Positions 59,131-64,000 of a stretch of DNA of 64,000 nt are shown here, in pieces. Position 1 is the stretch's first letter. Every line of letters begins with the position of its first letter. Location of the stretch: positions 369,403,667-369,467,666 of the forward strand of contig NC_081415.1 in NCBI RefSeq assembly GCF_030272615.1, given 5' to 3'. Made by a program: the position numbers and the translations under genes. Source of the DNA: Cryptomeria japonica (Eukaryota; Streptophyta; Pinopsida; Cupressales; Cupressaceae). The notes under the pieces were generated by a model. That model did not search any database. It was not told the origin of the DNA and saw nothing but the letters and a program-made list of their open reading frames with translations.

Positions 59131-59512
59131 AGCACAAGAAGTACCCATATGGGAAAAAAAAATCACATAAAAAATCATATCAAAAATCAAGAATTGAGAC
59201 TCATATCAGACAATAACTCAAAAGGGAAATATCAAAGATCCATATAAAACTCAAAATCAGGATTCACATCAAAAATCACCTATAGTAATGGAACTCCATA
59301 TCGACAACAATTCATATTAGCAACAAGACTCAAATCATCCTACACCAGCATATTAGAAATTGAACATCATCACAACGCAGGACTCACATTGGCTCAGGAA
59401 CCATAACAACACAATCGGCAGACACATATTAGCACTTAAGCCATCTATCTAATCTATTCAACTCCCGATGATTTCTTCACCATCCCTTTTTCACCAATTT
59501 TGGATCCTACGT

Positions 59513-59845
59513 GCTAAAACAGGGCTCCTACGTGCTAAGATGCTACTTATGCTCTACCCTTCTTCACCAATGCGCTAGAAACTTTACCCTACGTGCTAAA
59601 ACCCCTGACGTGCTAACTGGTCACTCCACTGTGCTACCCTGTCAACCCTATGTGCTTAAACCCCCAATGTGCTACTCTATCTACCCCATGCTCCCTCTTG
59701 CAAACCCTATGCGCTAAATCTTTGCACATGCTAACCTAGCCTACTGACGCGCTACCAAAAGCTACTTAGATGCTAACCTACCTAGGTTTACCTTACGCAC
59801 TAACTTGTTTATCGTATGCACTATAGGACCTAACCTATGCACTAA
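59513..59845 (-). repeat. C-type phased motif array in the PMD intron
   Basis: About 17 motifs, ACGTGCTAA or ATGCGCTAA on the plus strand (TTAGCGCAT in PMD sense). GCTA-equivalent positions are 59513, 59534, 59574, 59595, 59612, 59633, 59654, 59671, 59690, 59713, 59730, 59751, 59772, 59799, 59820 and 59841, plus 59542 off-phase. Most gaps are 21 or 17 bp. It begins about 92 bp after the donor. The same motif forms the leader array at 7480-7843. Confidence 0.85.
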
Positions 59846-60410
59846 ACTGATGAATTTCAACCAAAAAATTAAAAAAATGTGATCAAAATAGGCAAAAAAA
59901 AAAAAAAAATACAAAGCGATTTCGATCACTTACAGGTGGGCCATAGGCCTCCGGTGTCGCCGAACATGCTCAAATCGGTGCAAAGCATATGAAACTGACA
60001 TCTTTGTTAGAGCTCAAATGTCACAATCACAAAGAGCCAAGTGTGCAAATGATATTTTTACAATCACTTTTTAACTTTTTATAGGGTAAAATCAACAAGG
60101 TTAATAAGTGGGGCATGTATTTTCCTCACTTTTTCATTTTTAATCTTATCAACATCATTTTTGGGAGATGAATCAATAATATGCATTCAACACAGTCAAA
60201 ATTTTTAAAATGCACTTAATCCAAAAACGCTCATCAAATCAACAAATTTTTTAAAATCTTTGATTCATCTCTCAAGGGGGCATCATCAATATCATTCATC
60301 AAATCTGAGGCATAATATCGAAATCTCGACACACAACATCATATCGATCAAATTTTGACATCATATTCAGCAAATTTTCTTTGAATCAACATGTGCACAC
60401 ATGTCACTTC

Positions 60411-60424
60411 AAAGAGGGGTAAAA
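60411..60424 (+). other. Polypurine tract of C
   Basis: AAAGAGGGGTAAAA abuts the LTR start TGTAGACG at 60425. Confidence 0.85.
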
Positions 60425-61640
60425 TGTAGACGTATAAATCTGACCACTTTCCTAAGTAAATATTTAATATTCTTTTTAACCCCATTCCTCTATTTAAATA
60501 ATTTCTCCATATTCATCCATTTGATTAAATAAGTTACTCAATTTATTTAATTAAGTTCACCTAAGCCTTTTTTAGCCTTTAATTAAATAAATCACTTTAT
60601 TTATTAGTTCCCCTTTCTCCCTTTTTAATTAAATTTACATTTAATTAAATTGATCCTTGCAAATAAATAAATCTAATTTATTTATTTAAATCCCCCACTT
60701 GTATTTATGCAAGTTGCATCTATTTGATTGAAATAAAGTAATTTTATTTTAATTAAAATCCTTTTTCCTCCACTTGCCTTCTAAACCACTTCTAGATTCT
60801 TCTAATCGCTTCCAATTTAGCCTAATCCGTCTCCTAAATATTGTCACAATCCTAAGAAAAGAGAAGTCACTTCTCAAAGTCTCCAAAGTCTTTGAAAACC
60901 ATTAAAGGCTTTATGTCCTCAACAAGTTAACCCTCAAAGTCTTCCAAACCATTTAAGGCTCTTACATAACCATTAATGGTTAACTCAACCTTCTTGCATG
61001 ATTAGAGAATTTCTCTCTAACTCAACCCTCATCTAACCCAAGGGTCTCATCAAACATTCATGGCTTTAACCTTGGTTATTTCTTTAACCCTTGCACAAGA
61101 GTTTACCTCTTGGGTAAAAGCTTTATCCAATGGATAACTGTAACCTAACCTTAACCCTTACCTCCTAGGGTAACCTTCATGTCTTCTCAAGCATTTAATT
61201 TTCTTTCATCTCCTCTCAAGAAACCTCTTGTTGACAATTGTCACCATTTCATTGATGAGAATTGTAAACATGGTTTGATTAACTTTCAATCCTAGCCCTT
61301 GTAAAGATTATCCAATCTTGACCATCCATTGCCCTATTTTTCTTATAAATAGAGATCTTATTCTCTCATTTTGATATAGAAGTTTTTATGCATCAAACTT
61401 ATAGTCATTTAACTAAGCATTTTAGCCTCTCTTTGATAAATCATCTTAATAGCATTTAGAAACATTCTAATATCATAGCATATCCATGTTAGACTAGTAT
61501 ATCATTGCTAGGATAATTAGCTAATCTTATCATCATCTTTATGCTAGTTTAATCATCATATTTTCAATAGAATATATATCTAGGAAAGCATTCATGCATA
61601 ATTATCAAACATCACTCATTCTTGGAGTTGTCATTCCTAA
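60425..61640 (+). repeat. 3' LTR of C (right end approximate)
   Basis: Starts TGTAGACGTATAAATC. U3 holds TTTAATTAAATAAA-type inverted repeats (60535-60690). TTATAAATA at 61343-61351 is a likely TATA box. No second copy is present in the window, so the end cannot be fixed. Confidence 0.65.
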
Positions 61641-61849
61641 GTCACTTTTCTCAGTGATCTGAGAGAAAAGGCATTGACTTTAGGGATCCTGTGAGATAGA
61701 GAACAATGGGACACCCCTTGGGAAGTTGAGCTATTCAATATAGTTCCTATAACTTGCACCAAGAGTCTCATTAGTGTGTGGACCATTTGAAACTTGTCTT
61801 TCACGTTTATGTCGCCCTCATTTCCCACACACACCTACTGTTAACAACC

Positions 61850-62826
61850 TCTACAATGGCTATTTCAATTTTATTTTTTAATTGTTCTTTCTTCATCTTT
61901 GATTCGTTAAAAATTCTCTTGTTCCTTTCCTTCCATATTTCCCAAACCAAAATAGATGGGCTAGAAACCCACAGGCCACTAAATAACCTGGATGTGTTTA
62001 GCTTTGGCCAACTCTTAAATAGGTTTAAGATATCTTATGGGAGAGATAAGGCCCACTCAAGTTTAGCACACAACCATTTCCAGGATTGATGAGAGAAAGG
62101 ACATTGAAGGAACAAATGACTAATGGTTTCATCCTCTTGTTCACAAAGGACACATTTTGACAGTCCACTAAAACCAATTCTTCATAACCATTCTGTTGTG
62201 AGAATTATCCCTTTAAGCATTGCCCAAGAAAAGATACCTTCTTTGGGAAGGCATCCTTTATTCCAGCATAAATGGAAAGGAAATTTTGTTTTGTTATAGT
62301 TTTCTTTTTGGTGAGGTCCCTATAACCCTCCTTTGTTGAATAAACACCAAAATTAGCTCCATCCCATCTCAATCTATCTCTTGCTTCTCTAAAAGCCATC
62401 CACCTATTTTGTATAATTTATTGAAGTTGAAGAACATCTTCCCCTAAGAAATTTAGATTATCAAAGGATTTCCATTCCCATTCTCCAGCTTTATCCTCAT
62501 TTCTAAAGCTTACAAAGTCTTGCAAGAGAGAACCCCATACCTCCTTTGTCCTAATTTTTAACCTTTTTGTGTTCATTAGCGAACTAATTGATGGGTATCT
62601 CCCCCATGAATCATCCTAAAATAGTGACTTTGATCCATCTGCTACATCCCACGTCAATCTTCTCACAATCATATCTCTACAGGAAAGAATGAAATTCCAC
62701 ACTCTGGAACCTCCAAGAGGGTTGCTAGTTCTAAAAAATGACTCCGCTTCCTCACCAACCAAATATTTTCTCTGAATAATCTTAGCCCATTTTAGATTTG
62801 TTTGTTCATAATGTTACCTAAAATTC
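61850..62826 (-). pseudogene. LINE (L1-type) fragment: end of RT with zinc-binding domain
   Basis: One minus-strand frame with several stops. It reads NLKWAKIIQRKYLVG, NPLGGSRVWNFIL, LTWDVADGSKSLF and DDSWGRYP, then RWDGANFGVYSTKEGYRDL and FPKKVSFLGQCLKG, then a Cys/His cluster CVLCEQEDETISHLFLQC. This is the typical C-terminal part of plant L1-like reverse transcriptases (the zf-RVT region and following segment). The catalytic RT core and endonuclease are missing upstream of 62826, so it is a 5'-truncated copy. No poly-A tail was confirmed. Confidence 0.85.
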
Positions 62827-62829
62827 ACT

Positions 62830-64000
62830 ACAAAGTTAAATTTGGTGGCCTAATGTGGCCTTATACATTGTAGATGAAGGAAGGTACACAATTTGTTTTA
62901 ACAAAATCTTCATTTTTGCACATTGTTATAACAAGATTGAAGTTTATTTCATTTATGCAAATACATTCCAAGAAACAACAACAAAATATTGCATAGAAAT
63001 AACTTTTTATTTACAAGAAATGTATAAGGTATCCCACACAAGCTGTGAGAATAGCTGACTAGCTATAGACATTCACTCTCATACAGTTATATAGCTAAAC
63101 TATATAGACAAATGAATGGATGAGTATATCAATAGGGTGACTTATCATTTCCTGGAATAATAAGCTTGAGCTTGAAGGAGTGGTTGGATCTTCATATTCT
63201 CATCCATCTTTAGCTTCTCCTGCTCTCATTCCATCAGTACCTGTAAGAGAATTGAAAAAATATGTTAGAGAAATGAGGATAACCATACTTTCACACTCAA
63301 ACTCATCAGAATACATAGTCTATTTGCATAAGAATATCAAAATACATGTCTACAACTATCAGGATATCAGATTCATAAGCAAAGGAATCAACGTAGAGAA
63401 GGTGCCATGAGATAGCAACAAGCTTCATGTTTAATCTAACAAGTTTGCTTCATGTGTAGATACAGGGATCAATAGTACAAAGTACATTATAAGTTTTATC
63501 ATTCAGACATGTGGGGTTAAATGAGGCTCCCACAAGGATTGAGCCCAGTATGCTAACGTGTCAATAAGGCTTTAGAGGATAAAGACCTATTATCCACAAC
63601 AGTGAAACTCTCAAGCTCACTGTTATAAATGACATGTCAATGCCCAATGGAACCATACTGGAAGGCTAGAAGACTGGACATCCCTAATGAGGTCTCAAAA
63701 TGATCATGTTGTATTAGTTTTTATATAGTAAAGAGAGACATCATCAAAATAAGCTTTGCCATTTACATAAATGATAGTGATATAATCGTCAAGTCACCAT
63801 TGTGCCTCACAAGTACATATCTTATTTTGAAGAAAGATCATGATAGTGATAGTAAATAGACCATTCAAAGTAATGCATTGACATGATTGTGACAAAAGAT
63901 CATAATGAGAAAAAGCCATGCACCAAGAGCCACAGTATAGCCATATCATAGAATATATCTGAGTGTAGTCAAAGATATATAAGAGAAAATGAGTTATTAA
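62830..64000. other. AT-rich stretch, nothing recognised
   Basis: No coding similarity, array or LTR boundary was seen on either strand. Short ORFs (62855-63058, 63180-63410) have no supporting features. Confidence 0.4.

Larger units (their letters stand above)
56837..59985 (-). pseudogene. C: antisense two-exon PMD gene
   Basis: Exon 1 (about 59985-59934) contains HRFEH and ends before GTAAGTGATCGA at 59933; its ATG is out of frame by one base. Exon 2 begins at 58807 after TTTTTTAG and reads LQSRERF, then LVERWHSDTNTFHLATGDIT, TPEDCYQILWIPI, KGLAVGWG, FAWGSCMLAHLYRELHQ and KLGKLEHWQRELDDIDTVI. The tail (57181-56837) ends VEYYRGLYNKVV and SYAASRS, matching the tail of A. Between them is a Gly/acidic/Arg low-complexity stretch (57700-57300). 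Many stops. Exon junctions agree with A and B. Confidence 0.8.
24111..61640 (+). mobile_element. Element C: decayed Tat-like element, split by D (26200-49959)
   Basis: Plus strand. Left part: gag (24243-26199). Right part after D: protease, G-patch, linker, RT, RNase H, aRNH, integrase (to 55500), antisense PMD gene, polypurine tract and 3' LTR (from 60425). The reading frame continues across D: the last gag-pro codons before 26200 and the first after 49964 join in the order seen in A. Its leader is probably the segment 6732-8070, to the left of A. C is the oldest element, with many stops and several frameshifts. The 5' LTR is not identified and the right LTR end is approximate. Confidence 0.8.

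Noticed and set aside
63180-63410. 76-codon ORF near the right end as a gene
   Set aside because: No domain, no splice or promoter context, and codons look random.

Overview
The window is plant nuclear DNA made almost entirely of transposable elements, mostly old, stop-ridden and nested. No host gene and no structural RNA gene was recognised. AT-rich LTRs, 16-17 kb Ty3/gypsy elements of the Tat type (a second, archaeal-type RNase H sits between the ordinary RNase H and integrase) and layered nesting suggest a large plant genome, perhaps a conifer. The species is an inference only.

Layout. (1) 1-c.6000: the 3' end of a plus-strand Tat-like derivative ('Z') with a Q/N-rich 72-bp repeat, the protease-RT linker but no RT or integrase, a polypurine tract and an LTR starting at 4804. 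(2) c.6730-8070: a gag leader that fits element 'C', cut by the insertion of element 'A'. (3) 8071-24110: element A, minus strand, LTRs 8071-8849 and 23370-24110 (the latter lacks 39 bp), with gag-protease-RT-RNase H-integrase in one frame from 21174 to 13666. (4) 24111-26199 and 49960-c.61640: element C, plus strand, split by element 'D'. (5) 26200-49959: D, a Copia-type non-autonomous element (LTRs of 793 and 790 bp, tRNA-iMet primer site, zinc-knuckle gag, a long unknown ORF, no pol). D is itself split by (6) element 'B', 28266-45474, minus strand, LTRs of 1161 and 1160 bp and a perfect GTGAG target duplication. (7) 61850-62826: a LINE 3' fragment. (8) The remainder to 64000 has nothing recognisable.

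Common plan of A, B and C. Each carries, between pol and the 3' LTR and on the opposite strand, a two-exon gene for a plant mobile domain (PMD) protein. The intron sits at the same place in all three and starts with GTAAGT. About 100 bp into each intron begins an array of a short CpG-containing motif at about 20-21 bp spacing. The motif differs between elements: GCGTYTGTG in A, TCGTAYGA in B, TTAGCGCAT in C. The same motif recurs in that element's own gag leader. This pairing of an element-encoded PMD protein with element-specific phased motifs is the most interesting signal here. It resembles in layout, though not in sequence, the VANC anti-silencing system of VANDAL MULEs. The three elements also share a hairpin family with compensating stem changes, a G-patch after the retropepsin, and a conserved linker box.

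Relative ages fit the nesting. By eye, the LTR pairs differ by about 6-7% in D, about 2% in B and under 1% in A. All coding parts are decayed, mainly by C-to-T type changes.
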